From contig NZ_CP110232.1 in NCBI RefSeq assembly GCF_029144185.1, positions 496,001 to 560,000 of the forward strand: 64,000 nt of DNA. The letters run 5' to 3'. The first letter of the stretch is position 1, and each line of letters opens with the position of its first letter. The DNA comes from Vagococcus intermedius. GTDB taxonomy: Bacteria > Bacillota > Bacilli > Lactobacillales > Vagococcaceae. The position numbers and the translations under genes are program-made. Below, one piece after another: positions 1 through 6,976 of the stretch. A model generated the notes under the pieces. The model was not told where the DNA came from, ran no database searches, and was given only the letters and a program-made list of their open reading frames with translations.

Positions 1-1
1 A

Positions 2-508
2 CGGAGTGAGATTGACTTGAATTTTCCAATTACTGTTGAAGAAGTGGTTTTATTAGGGAGTTATCCTAAGTTAGGGCTCTTTAAGAGACCTAAAGAAAAA
101 GAGAAGGAGCTTGTGACAGAATGTTTGAAACTTGTTAAAATGGTAGAATTTCGTACACGTCAAATAGGTGAACTTTCAGGTGGGCAACTTCAGCGGGTTT
201 TCATCGCGCGTGCGTTAGCACAAGAAGCGGACATTATTTTTTTAGATGAGCCGTTTGTCGGAATTGATATGAGTAGTGAACAAGTAATTATTGATATTTT
301 GAAACAGTTAAAAGCGCAAGGAAAAACAATTTTGATTGTTCATCACGATTTGCATAAGGTAACTGATTATTTTGACGATGTCATTATTCTGAAAAAACAA
401 TTGATCGCTTATGGACCTGTTGAGCATATCTTTACAAGTGAAACGTTAGAAAAGGCTTATGGCCAAACTTTAGGAGCTATTCAAATTAAAGGAGTTGATG
501 GAGAATGA
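2..508 (+). CDS. mntB: Metal (Mn-type) ABC transporter, ATP-binding subunit, 5'-truncated
   Basis: This is the cytoplasmic ATPase of a Mn/Zn-family importer. The reading frame is open to the left edge, so the Walker A end lies outside the window; the TTG at 17 is an internal leucine rather than the real start. Counted from that TTG, the ABC signature LSGGQLQR sits at residues 53-60, Walker B IIFLDEP at 73-79 and the H-loop histidine near 110. The motif around RSEIDLNFPITVEEVVLLG is typical of the MntB/PsaB/ZnuC group. The stop overlaps the permease start by 4 bp, so translation is probably coupled. The metal is assigned from the binding protein downstream. Confidence 0.93.
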   Translation, partial: RSEIDLNFPITVEEVVLLGSYPKLGLFKRPKEKEKELVTECLKLVKMVEFRTRQIGELSGGQLQRVFIARALAQEADIIFLDEPFVGIDMSSEQVIIDILKQLKAQGKTILIVHHDLHKVTDYFDDVIILKKQLIAYGPVEHIFTSETLEKAYGQTLGAIQIKGVDGE

Positions 509-1356
509 TTAGCAATTTTATTGATGGATTAATTCAATATGAATTTTTACAAAATGCCTTAATTACCTGTTTGATTGTCGGATTGGTTTCAGGGATCATA
601 GGATGCTTTATTGTATTGAGAGGAATGTCGTTAATGGGTGACGCTATTTCTCATGCAGTGTTACCAGGCGTGGCGATGTCTTATATGCTAGGTGTTAATT
701 ATATTATCGGTGCGTCACTTTTCGGAATCGCCTCAGCTGGTTTGATTGGACTTGTTACTCAGAAAAGTAAGTTGAAAAATGATACAGCAATAGGCATTGT
801 GTTTAGCTCGTTCTTTGCCTTAGGAGTTATTATGATAAGCTTCGCTCAAAGTTCTACTGATTTATATCATATTCTTTTTGGAAATGTTTTAGCAGTAAGA
901 CAGAGCGATATTATTATGACAGGTGTTGTAGCAATTGTTGTTTTATTAGGAATCTTGTTATTTTATAAGGAATTATTAGTGAGCTCTTTTGATCCAACAA
1001 TGGCTAAAGCTTACGGTTTAAATACGCAATTAATTCATTATGCTTTAATGTTTGGTTTGACGCTTGTTGCAGTAACAGCTTTACAAACAATTGGGACTAT
1101 TTTGGTAGTAGCGTTATTAGTAACCCCCGCTGCAACTGCTTTTTTATTAACAAATAAATTGAAGCATATGATTTTTCTATCTGCGTTTATCAGTATAGTC
1201 AGTTCAGTTATTGGGTTATTCTTTAGTTATAGTTACAATTTAGCTTCAGGAGCAGCAATTGTATTAACAGCAGTAGTCTTTTTTATAGCTGCCTTTTTAT
1301 TTTCACCGAAGCAAGGAATTATAATCAAGCGTAGAGAGGAAGTTTTAATAAAATGA
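505..1356 (+). CDS. mntC: Metal ABC transporter permease (ABC-3 family)
   Basis: A 283-residue polytopic membrane protein of the ABC-3 permease family that forms the channel for Mn2+/Zn2+/Fe2+ import. About eight hydrophobic segments run through the protein. The conserved early stretch GCFIVLRGMSLMGDAISHAVLPG is present in pieces around residues 33-55 (RGMSLMGDAISHAVLPG is the family hallmark). It overlaps the ATPase gene upstream by 4 bp and the lipoprotein gene downstream by 4 bp, a tightly coupled three-gene operon. The length is normal for the family. Metal specificity cannot be read from this subunit alone. Confidence 0.94.
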   Translation: MISNFIDGLIQYEFLQNALITCLIVGLVSGIIGCFIVLRGMSLMGDAISHAVLPGVAMSYMLGVNYIIGASLFGIASAGLIGLVTQKSKLKNDTAIGIVFSSFFALGVIMISFAQSSTDLYHILFGNVLAVRQSDIIMTGVVAIVVLLGILLFYKELLVSSFDPTMAKAYGLNTQLIHYALMFGLTLVAVTALQTIGTILVVALLVTPAATAFLLTNKLKHMIFLSAFISIVSSVIGLFFSYSYNLASGAAIVLTAVVFFIAAFLFSPKQGIIIKRREEVLIK

Positions 1357-2291
1357 AACACTTTAAATTAGTACTTATTAGTTTACTAGCAGTGGGTATT
1401 TTGGGAGGCTGTGCTCAGTCTAACCAAAAGGATCAAGCTAAGGAGGATCAGGAATTAAAAATTGTTGCAACCAATTCAATTCTCGCTGATATGGTTGAAA
1501 CCGTGGGACAGGAACATGTCAAGGTTCATAGTATCGTTCCTGTAGGAACTGATCCTCACGAATATGAACCATTGCCAGAAGATATAGCCAAGGCTACTGA
1601 ATCTGATATTATTTTTTACAACGGCTTAAATCTTGAAACTGGTGGCAATGGCTGGTTTTTAAAATTAATGGAAACAAGTCATAAAGAACCTGAAAAAGAT
1701 TATTTTGCAACGAGTAAAGGGGTTGATCCTATCTATTTGACAAGTAAAGGACAGGAAAGTGATCAAGATCCCCATGCTTGGTTATCTCTTGAAAATGGAC
1801 AACATTATGTAAAAAATATTACCAAAACTTTGATTGAAAAAGATCCGAAACATGAAGCAAGTTACAAAAAAAATAGTGAAAACTATTTAAAAAAGTTAGA
1901 AGAATTAGATATTAAAGGTAAAAAAGAGATGGCAAAAATTCCAAAAGAGCAAGCATTATTAGTAACAAGTGAAGGTGCCTTTAAATATTTTTCAAAAGCT
2001 TATGGTTTAGAAGCAGCCTATATTTGGGAAATCAACACTGATGATCAGGGAACACCGGATCAAATGTCCATAATTATTGATAAGATACGTGAATCCCATG
2101 TTCCCTCAGTCTTTGTAGAAACCAGTGTGGATCCACGTAGCATGGAAAGTGTCTCAAGAGAAACCAACGTTCCTATTTATGAGAAAATTTTTACAGATTC
2201 TTTAGCTAAAAAAGGAGAAGTTGGCGATACTTATTATGATATGATGGTATATAATTTAGACACAATTTCTAAAGGATTAACTAAAAAATAA
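1353..2291 (+). CDS. mntA: Metal-binding lipoprotein of ABC importer (PsaA/MntA type)
   Basis: A 312-residue extracellular substrate-binding lipoprotein. The signal peptide ends in the lipobox LGGC with the lipidated cysteine at residue 20. The cluster A-1/ZnuA fold ligands can be placed at His69 (GTDPHEYEP), His141 (DPHAWLS), Glu207 (TSEGAF) and Asp282 (IFTDSLA). His-His-Glu-Asp is the Mn-type set of PsaA/MntC; there is no His-rich loop of the kind found in zinc-type ZnuA proteins. Manganese is therefore the likely substrate, although related proteins can also carry iron or zinc. It is the last gene of mntBCA. Confidence 0.93.
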   Translation: MKHFKLVLISLLAVGILGGCAQSNQKDQAKEDQELKIVATNSILADMVETVGQEHVKVHSIVPVGTDPHEYEPLPEDIAKATESDIIFYNGLNLETGGNGWFLKLMETSHKEPEKDYFATSKGVDPIYLTSKGQESDQDPHAWLSLENGQHYVKNITKTLIEKDPKHEASYKKNSENYLKKLEELDIKGKKEMAKIPKEQALLVTSEGAFKYFSKAYGLEAAYIWEINTDDQGTPDQMSIIIDKIRESHVPSVFVETSVDPRSMESVSRETNVPIYEKIFTDSLAKKGEVGDTYYDMMVYNLDTISKGLTKK

Positions 2292-2308
2292 ATTATTATA
2301 GTTATTTA

Positions 2309-2325
2309 ATTAGAATAATTCTAAT
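2309..2325 (+). promoter_or_regulatory. PerR/Fur-type operator upstream of dps
   Basis: ATTAGAATAATTCTAAT is a perfect inverted repeat with 7-1-7 spacing at its core (TTAGAAT-A-ATTCTAA), which is the form of a PerR box. It lies about 16 bp upstream of the -35 element of dps. PerR control of dps/mrgA is well known in Firmicutes. Fur-type boxes are similar in shape, so the exact regulator is inferred. Confidence 0.75.
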
Positions 2326-2340
2326 CTAGGTAGTTATTAA

Positions 2341-2369
2341 TTGCATATTTTGATAAAAAGATTTACCAT
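2341..2369 (+). promoter_or_regulatory. Sigma-A promoter of dps
   Basis: TTGCAT (2341-2346) and TACCAT (2364-2369) are separated by 17 bp. The matches to consensus are moderate. The site lies between the PerR-type box and the ribosome site GGGAGGA near 2388 that precedes the dps ATG at 2402. Confidence 0.5.
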
Positions 2370-2401
2370 AGTGTTATAGAGAAAAAGGGAGGAATTTATT
2401 T

Positions 2402-2863
2402 ATGAGTTATGAAAAAACACAAGGCATTTTAAACCAATTAGTTGCAGATTTGAGTCAGTTTTCAACAGTCATCCATCAAGCACACTGGTATATGCGTGGT
2501 GCAGAATTCCTAAACCTACATCCAAAAATGGATGAATACATGGATGGTATTAATGAACAGTTGGATGAAGTAGCAGAACGTTTAATCACGATTGGTGGTG
2601 CGCCATATTCAACATTAAAAGAATTTGCTGACAATACTAAAATTGAAGATAAACCCGCTAGTTATGATACACCAATGACAGAGCGTTTAGAAACATTAGT
2701 CGCAGGTTATCGCTATTTAGTGTCTGTCTATGCTGCAGGGATTGACGTAGCTGGTGAAGAAGGCGACAATGTAACCGAAGATCTATTTATTGACTTTAAA
2801 GGCCAAACAGAAAAAATTATCTGGATGTTGACAGCAACATTAGGACAAAAACCAGGTATTTAA
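2402..2863 (+). CDS. dps: Dps family iron-storage / DNA-protection protein
   Basis: A 153-residue ferritin-like mini-ferritin expected to form a dodecamer that oxidises Fe2+ with H2O2 and stores it, protecting DNA from Fenton damage. The inter-subunit ferroxidase residues fall at His28, His40, Asp55 and Glu59, with the same relative spacing as in Listeria Dps. The length is typical and the N-terminus is short, with no basic DNA-binding tail. It is monocistronic, with its own promoter, a PerR-type operator and a terminator. Its position next to a Mn-type importer fits a peroxide/metal stress theme. Confidence 0.96.
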   Translation: MSYEKTQGILNQLVADLSQFSTVIHQAHWYMRGAEFLNLHPKMDEYMDGINEQLDEVAERLITIGGAPYSTLKEFADNTKIEDKPASYDTPMTERLETLVAGYRYLVSVYAAGIDVAGEEGDNVTEDLFIDFKGQTEKIIWMLTATLGQKPGI

Positions 2864-2870
2864 TAAAAAA

Positions 2871-2902
2871 AAAACTAGGAGATTTTCTCCTAGTTTTTTT
2901 TT
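2871..2902. terminator. Bidirectional terminator between dps and metQ
   Basis: Stem AACTAGGAGA/TCTCCTAGTT with a 3-nt loop, flanked by an A-run on the left and a T-run on the right. It can stop transcription from both converging genes. Confidence 0.9.
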
Positions 2903-2904
2903 GT

Positions 2905-3732
2905 CTAAAAGGCAGGTACTAAAGTATCGCTATGTTCTTTTTCTAAGAAATTTTTAACAGCAGGGCTAGTCATCGCTTTTTTGAGAGCAACAATTTTTTT
3001 ACTTTTTTTATTATCTTCTCTGGCGACTAAGGAAATAGCAAAGCGCTCATCTATATTTTTTTCACTGATAAGAGCATCCTTGGGACTTAAACCAATTTTG
3101 GCAATGTAGGTAGGATAATCATAAACCATAGCCACATCTTTTTCGTAATAAGCTTCAGCTAAATTAAGAAGATCAATCGATAACCATTCTAATTTTTTAG
3201 GATTGTCAATGATATCTTTAAGCGTGCCATCAAAACCGACACCGTCTTTTAATTTGATCAATCCGGCATCTGCTAAGATAGCTAAAGCTCGCCCTTCATT
3301 AGAAACATCACTTGGTAAGGCAACTTTTGCACCTTCTGGAATATCTTCGATAGTCTTGGCATCTTTAGCATAAAAGCCAACTTTAGCATTATATATTTTT
3401 TGTATGGCAACAAGGTTACCTTTCTTTTCACTATTATATTTCATCATAAAAGGTTCATGCTGAGCAAAGTTTGCATCAATTTCTTTGTTATTTAGCAATT
3501 CATTGTATTGAATATTATCATTGACTTGGACTAATTCTAACTCATAGCCCTCTTTTTTTAGTTCTTTCCCAGCGATTTCCACCACATCAGTCATTGGGGT
3601 CATGTGTGAGGCAACTTTAATAATCTCCGGTTTTTTAGGGGTCTCTTTTGTTTCTGAAACATTTTTTCCACAGGCTACAGTTAAGGTAGTTAAACCAACT
3701 AAAATCGCTGCTAATAGTAATTTTTTCTTCAT
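2905..3732 (-). CDS. metQ: Methionine-type ABC transporter substrate-binding lipoprotein
   Basis: A 275-residue NlpA/MetQ-family lipoprotein. The signal peptide ends with LTVAC, placing the lipidated cysteine at residue 21. The body shows the family phrases NANFAQHEPFM-like (here DANFAQHEPFMMKY) and the VALPSDVSNEGRAL segment around residues 130-145. It would capture methionine, or a related amino acid or peptide, at the cell surface and deliver it to MetI/MetN. It is the promoter-distal gene of metN-metI-metQ on the minus strand. The ligand is inferred from the family. Confidence 0.92.
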   Translation of the reverse strand: MKKKLLLAAILVGLTTLTVACGKNVSETKETPKKPEIIKVASHMTPMTDVVEIAGKELKKEGYELELVQVNDNIQYNELLNNKEIDANFAQHEPFMMKYNSEKKGNLVAIQKIYNAKVGFYAKDAKTIEDIPEGAKVALPSDVSNEGRALAILADAGLIKLKDGVGFDGTLKDIIDNPKKLEWLSIDLLNLAEAYYEKDVAMVYDYPTYIAKIGLSPKDALISEKNIDERFAISLVAREDNKKSKKIVALKKAMTSPAVKNFLEKEHSDTLVPAF

Positions 3733-3743
3733 TTTTCACACTC

Positions 3744-4421
3744 CTAATTTTTTCGTTTATCTATTTTTTTTGCTAAGGTTGTTCCTACAAATTGGCAAAA
3801 CATTACAAAAAGAATCATAATAATAATTGTTGTATACATAATATCGTACTCATACCGTTGATAGCCGTAGCGAATCGCAAAATCACCAATACCGCCCCCA
3901 CCAATCATTCCCATGACAGTTGAATAAGATACCATACTGATCATAACGGAGGTAAAACTCAAAACTAGTCCAGATCGTGCTTCAACTAATAAAAAATAAC
4001 GGACAAATTGCCAAGTGCTACTTCCTAAACTTTCAGCTAATTCGTAAACAGTTAAAGGAACATCTAACAAGACCTGTTCAACTAGACGGCTATATAAGGC
4101 AATAGCTACTAGACTTAACGGAAACGAGGCAGGATAAGTACCAAAAGCTGAACCTAGTAGCAATCTTGTTAAAGGAATCAGGGCGATCACAAATAATAAA
4201 AAAGGAAAGGAGCGCACGATATTGATGTAACTATTAATCAAGGTGACGCGCCGTTTATTTTGATAGGTCCCAGGTAATTGTGCTAAGTATAAAATGACAC
4301 CTAACGGTAGCCCAATTAACAAAGCAGCTAACATTGCAATTGTCAGCATAATGCTTGTTTGTGTAATAGCTGTAGTAATTTCTGGAGCGTAATAGTTTAG
4401 ACGTTCAACGTAGTGGCTCAT
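3744..4421 (-). CDS. metI: Methionine-type ABC transporter permease
   Basis: A 225-residue inner-membrane permease of the MetI group with about five or six membrane segments. The EAA-type loop that contacts the ATPase is visible as ELAESLGSSTWQFVRYFLL near residues 125-145. Its start overlaps the end of metN by 4 bp. It is followed 11 bp later by metQ, giving a compact operon. Confidence 0.93.
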   Translation of the reverse strand: MSHYVERLNYYAPEITTAITQTSIMLTIAMLAALLIGLPLGVILYLAQLPGTYQNKRRVTLINSYINIVRSFPFLLFVIALIPLTRLLLGSAFGTYPASFPLSLVAIALYSRLVEQVLLDVPLTVYELAESLGSSTWQFVRYFLLVEARSGLVLSFTSVMISMVSYSTVMGMIGGGGIGDFAIRYGYQRYEYDIMYTTIIIMILFVMFCQFVGTTLAKKIDKRKN

Positions 4422-5155
4422 GATTGCAACCTCGCTAAAGCTTGTTGATAATAGGTTCTATCTCCAATAGTTTTATCAAGTGAGGGCTTTATTTTAATAG
4501 TATCTAATAACTTGCCGTGATCCAAAATAGCAACTCGTTGACAGAGTGATTTCACTACATCTAATTCATGACTGACAAAAATAATAGTGGTACCAAAACT
4601 TTGGTGGATATTTTTTAGTAATTGGATAATTTCTTGACTATGCGTTTCATCTAAAGCTGATGTCGGTTCATCGCATAATAAAACAGCTGGCTCTAAAATA
4701 AGTGATCGGGCAATGGCCACTCGCTGTTTTTCCCCACCACTCAATTCATTAGGATAGTGATTGGCTTTATCCTTTAAATTGACGAAAGTTAATAAATTAT
4801 CAACTTTTTCCTCTGATTTGTTATGTTGCAAGGTTAAAGGTAGGGAAATATTTTGACGGACAGTTTGATTTTCTAAAAGATTGAAATGTTGAAAAATCAT
4901 GCCAATTTCTTGACGATGTTTCCTTAATGCCGTTCGATTTAACTTATTAAGATCTCGGTCATTAACGATGATAGTGCCAGTGTCAGGAAATTCTAAGCCA
5001 TTGATTAGGCGCAATAAAGTTGATTTACCTGAACCACTTTGACCAACAATGCCAACTATTTCTTCTTTATGAATGGATAAGGATAGATTTTTTAAAGCAT
5101 GTGACTGGCTGCCTTGACTGACAAATGATTTTGAAATATCAGTTAATGTAATCAT
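4418..5155 (-). CDS. metN: Methionine-type ABC transporter ATP-binding protein, short form
   Basis: A 245-residue ABC ATPase with Walker A GQSGSGKS (about 38-45), signature LSGGEKQRVAIARSL (about 138-152) and Walker B VLLCDEPTSALD. The closest context is MetN, but classical MetN proteins are about 340 residues and carry a C-terminal NIL/ACT-like domain that senses methionine. That domain is absent here: the protein stops soon after the H-loop region. It could therefore be a MetN variant without trans-inhibition, or a related amino-acid importer. A good ribosome site (AAGGAGG, read on the minus strand) precedes the ATG. Confidence 0.88.
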   Translation of the reverse strand: MITLTDISKSFVSQGSQSHALKNLSLSIHKEEIVGIVGQSGSGKSTLLRLINGLEFPDTGTIIVNDRDLNKLNRTALRKHRQEIGMIFQHFNLLENQTVRQNISLPLTLQHNKSEEKVDNLLTFVNLKDKANHYPNELSGGEKQRVAIARSLILEPAVLLCDEPTSALDETHSQEIIQLLKNIHQSFGTTIIFVSHELDVVKSLCQRVAILDHGKLLDTIKIKPSLDKTIGDRTYYQQALARLQS

Positions 5156-5837
5156 TGTTGTATAGTGATAACCTCCTTGTAAATAAAATAATGACTAAAG
5201 TAAGTCTAGCTGTTTGCTATCAAACAACCTCATTGTCATTGATAGAAGGAATAAGAGCAACTTAAGTTGCTTAACCAGTGAGAGATAGAAAATATTGGAC
5301 GTTTTATGTAGTGGAAAATAAGAGAGTCTTTTAGCAGTCTCTCAGAGGGAAGAACTTGTAAAATTAGCTTAGTTAACAGGCTTATTTTAAAATTGTTGAG
5401 ATATTACGTTGACCAAAAAAGAAAATGAACATAAAGACATTTTTGTTTTTATGTAATTAGACTAATTTAGTATTGCTCAATCATAATCCTTTTGAGGAGC
5501 TGACTATGTAGTAAAAAAAGGAAGGGTTACTTAGCTGATAATTATGAGAGTATGCTGTATCGACTAGTAGTTTGAAGTAGTATCTGTTTAATTCTTGTAG
5601 TTTTTTTTAAAGAAACTAAAAAATAATCATCAGTTAGACGTTAATTATTTTTGATGGTTAAGCTGTTTTAAGTATAAAAATAAACACCATAGAGGAAGGG
5701 GTGTTTATAAACGGTAAGGCATATTATTAGTGAGTGGTAACTATTTTTATAAATGAGGTAGTGTATGAGTCCTTGTTAGAAAATCAGTCAGTTTTTGACA
5801 GATCTTTTAATTCTTGTGTAAGAAGAAAGAGGAGGTG

Positions 5838-5870
5838 ATGTTGGTTACGTCTTCTTCTTCTTTTAACTGA
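5838..5870 (+). CDS. Possible leader peptide, 10 codons with four Ser codons
   Basis: GGAGGTGATG joins an optimal Shine-Dalgarno to an ATG, and the frame reads MLVTSSSSFN then TGA, with four identical TCT codons. The upstream AAGAAGA can pair with the TCTTCTT of the serine codons, and a terminator hairpin follows within about 12 bases. This is the layout of an attenuator, but no plus-strand gene lies downstream (proC is convergent). It may be a relic or a chance arrangement. Confidence 0.25.
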   Translation: MLVTSSSSFN

Positions 5871-5881
5871 TACCTTAAGTT

Positions 5882-5916
5882 AAAAAGGCAACCAATTAGT
5901 TTGGCTGCCTTTTTAA
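5882..5916 (-). terminator. Terminator of proC
   Basis: AAAAAGGCA-A-CCAA / TTGG-C-TGCCTTTTT stem with a four- to five-base loop and A/T flanks, 30 bp beyond the proC stop on the minus strand. It is symmetrical enough to work from both directions. Confidence 0.8.
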
Positions 5917-5945
5917 TAACAAATTTAATAGCTGGATTTCATTTT

Positions 5946-6755
5946 TTAATTACTTAATTCTTGATCGCGTTTAATGGTAGCATCTAAGCCTTTGATGACA
6001 GTAGACATAAACCCTTCATCTTCTAAAGTCACCAAACCGGCCACGGTTGTACCACCAGGTGAGCAGACCTTATCAATCAAATCCCATGGTGTTTCAACTG
6101 ATTGTAACAGTAGTTCGGCACTACCTAAGACGGCCTCAGCTGCTACTTTAGTTGCCAATTCTTTTGGCAGACCATTTTTTACCCCAGCTCGTGACATGGC
6201 ATCAATATAAAGATAAGTATAGGCAGGGGAACAGCCGGCTAGCGAAGTGAAATTTCTAAAATCTTTTTCTTCGATAATATAAGCAGAGCCAACCGCTCTA
6301 AATAAATCAGCAACCGTTTCTACTTCAGCTGCAGAGACAGATTCGCTTGAACAGATTGCTGAAACACTTCGCCCAATCGTCACATTCATATTTGGCATGA
6401 CACGCACTAATTTTGCCTTAAGATCACTTTTTATATTTTCTTGAAGTTGTCCTAGAGTTAGGCCAGCGGCAATTGAAATAATAAGTGGCTTTTTTTTAGC
6501 AAGTAAACTATCTAGTTCTTTTAGGATAGTCGGGATGTGATGCGGTTTGACAGCTAACACTACAATGTCAACTAAAGCAAGTAATTCTGCATTTGATTTG
6601 ACACCAATCACACCTAATTCCTTAGCTTTGGCTAGGCTACGCTGGCTAGTTGAGGCAGTGATAAGAATATCTTTTGCTAGTACTTTTTCATTTTTTAACA
6701 ACCCTTTAATAATCCCTGTTGCCATATTTCCAGAACCAATAAATCCAATTTTCAT
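5946..6755 (-). CDS. proC: Pyrroline-5-carboxylate reductase
   Basis: A 269-residue enzyme that reduces 1-pyrroline-5-carboxylate to L-proline with NAD(P)H, the last step of proline synthesis. The N-terminal Rossmann motif GFIGSGNMATGI (residues 4-15) and the C-terminal dimerisation-domain phrase LAGCSPAYTYLYIDAM (about 172-187) are diagnostic. Normal family length. It stands alone with its own terminator; proAB are not in this window. Confidence 0.96.
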   Translation of the reverse strand: MKIGFIGSGNMATGIIKGLLKNEKVLAKDILITASTSQRSLAKAKELGVIGVKSNAELLALVDIVVLAVKPHHIPTILKELDSLLAKKKPLIISIAAGLTLGQLQENIKSDLKAKLVRVMPNMNVTIGRSVSAICSSESVSAAEVETVADLFRAVGSAYIIEEKDFRNFTSLAGCSPAYTYLYIDAMSRAGVKNGLPKELATKVAAEAVLGSAELLLQSVETPWDLIDKVCSPGGTTVAGLVTLEDEGFMSTVIKGLDATIKRDQELSN

Positions 6756-6976
6756 GAGACAACCCTCTTTCCTCTTTTATTATGTGACTAATGATACTCT
6801 TTCTTTAAATCAAGCGCAATGATTTGACTGAGAATAGTGGAAATATCAGATAGAATAGGCTAACATAGAAAACGTATATATAACTGATGACTAACGATTG
6901 ATCCGGGGCTATTATTTAAAAAACTAGCCTGAATTTTCAAAATGTAAAAAAGTTTAAGTGTAGAAAGAGTGGTTGT

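Larger units (their letters stand above)
5156..5945. other. Gene-free stretch between metN and proC with several hairpins
   Basis: No credible protein gene is visible in these 790 bases. They hold the proC terminator (5882-5914), a tiny Ser-rich reading frame with a perfect ribosome site (5831-5870), a hairpin TAAACACC/GGTGTTTA at 5681-5707 followed by T5 on the minus strand, a GAGAG/CTCTC hairpin at about 5321-5342 and a 14-bp perfect palindrome GCAACTTAAGTTGC at 5257-5270. The last three could belong to a long 5' leader of metNIQ. I found no T-box or SAM-I riboswitch consensus on either strand. Confidence 0.6.

Noticed and set aside
5156..5945. T-box or SAM-I riboswitch before metN
   Set aside because: Looked on the minus strand for the T-box sequence and the SAM-I core blocks; neither is present.
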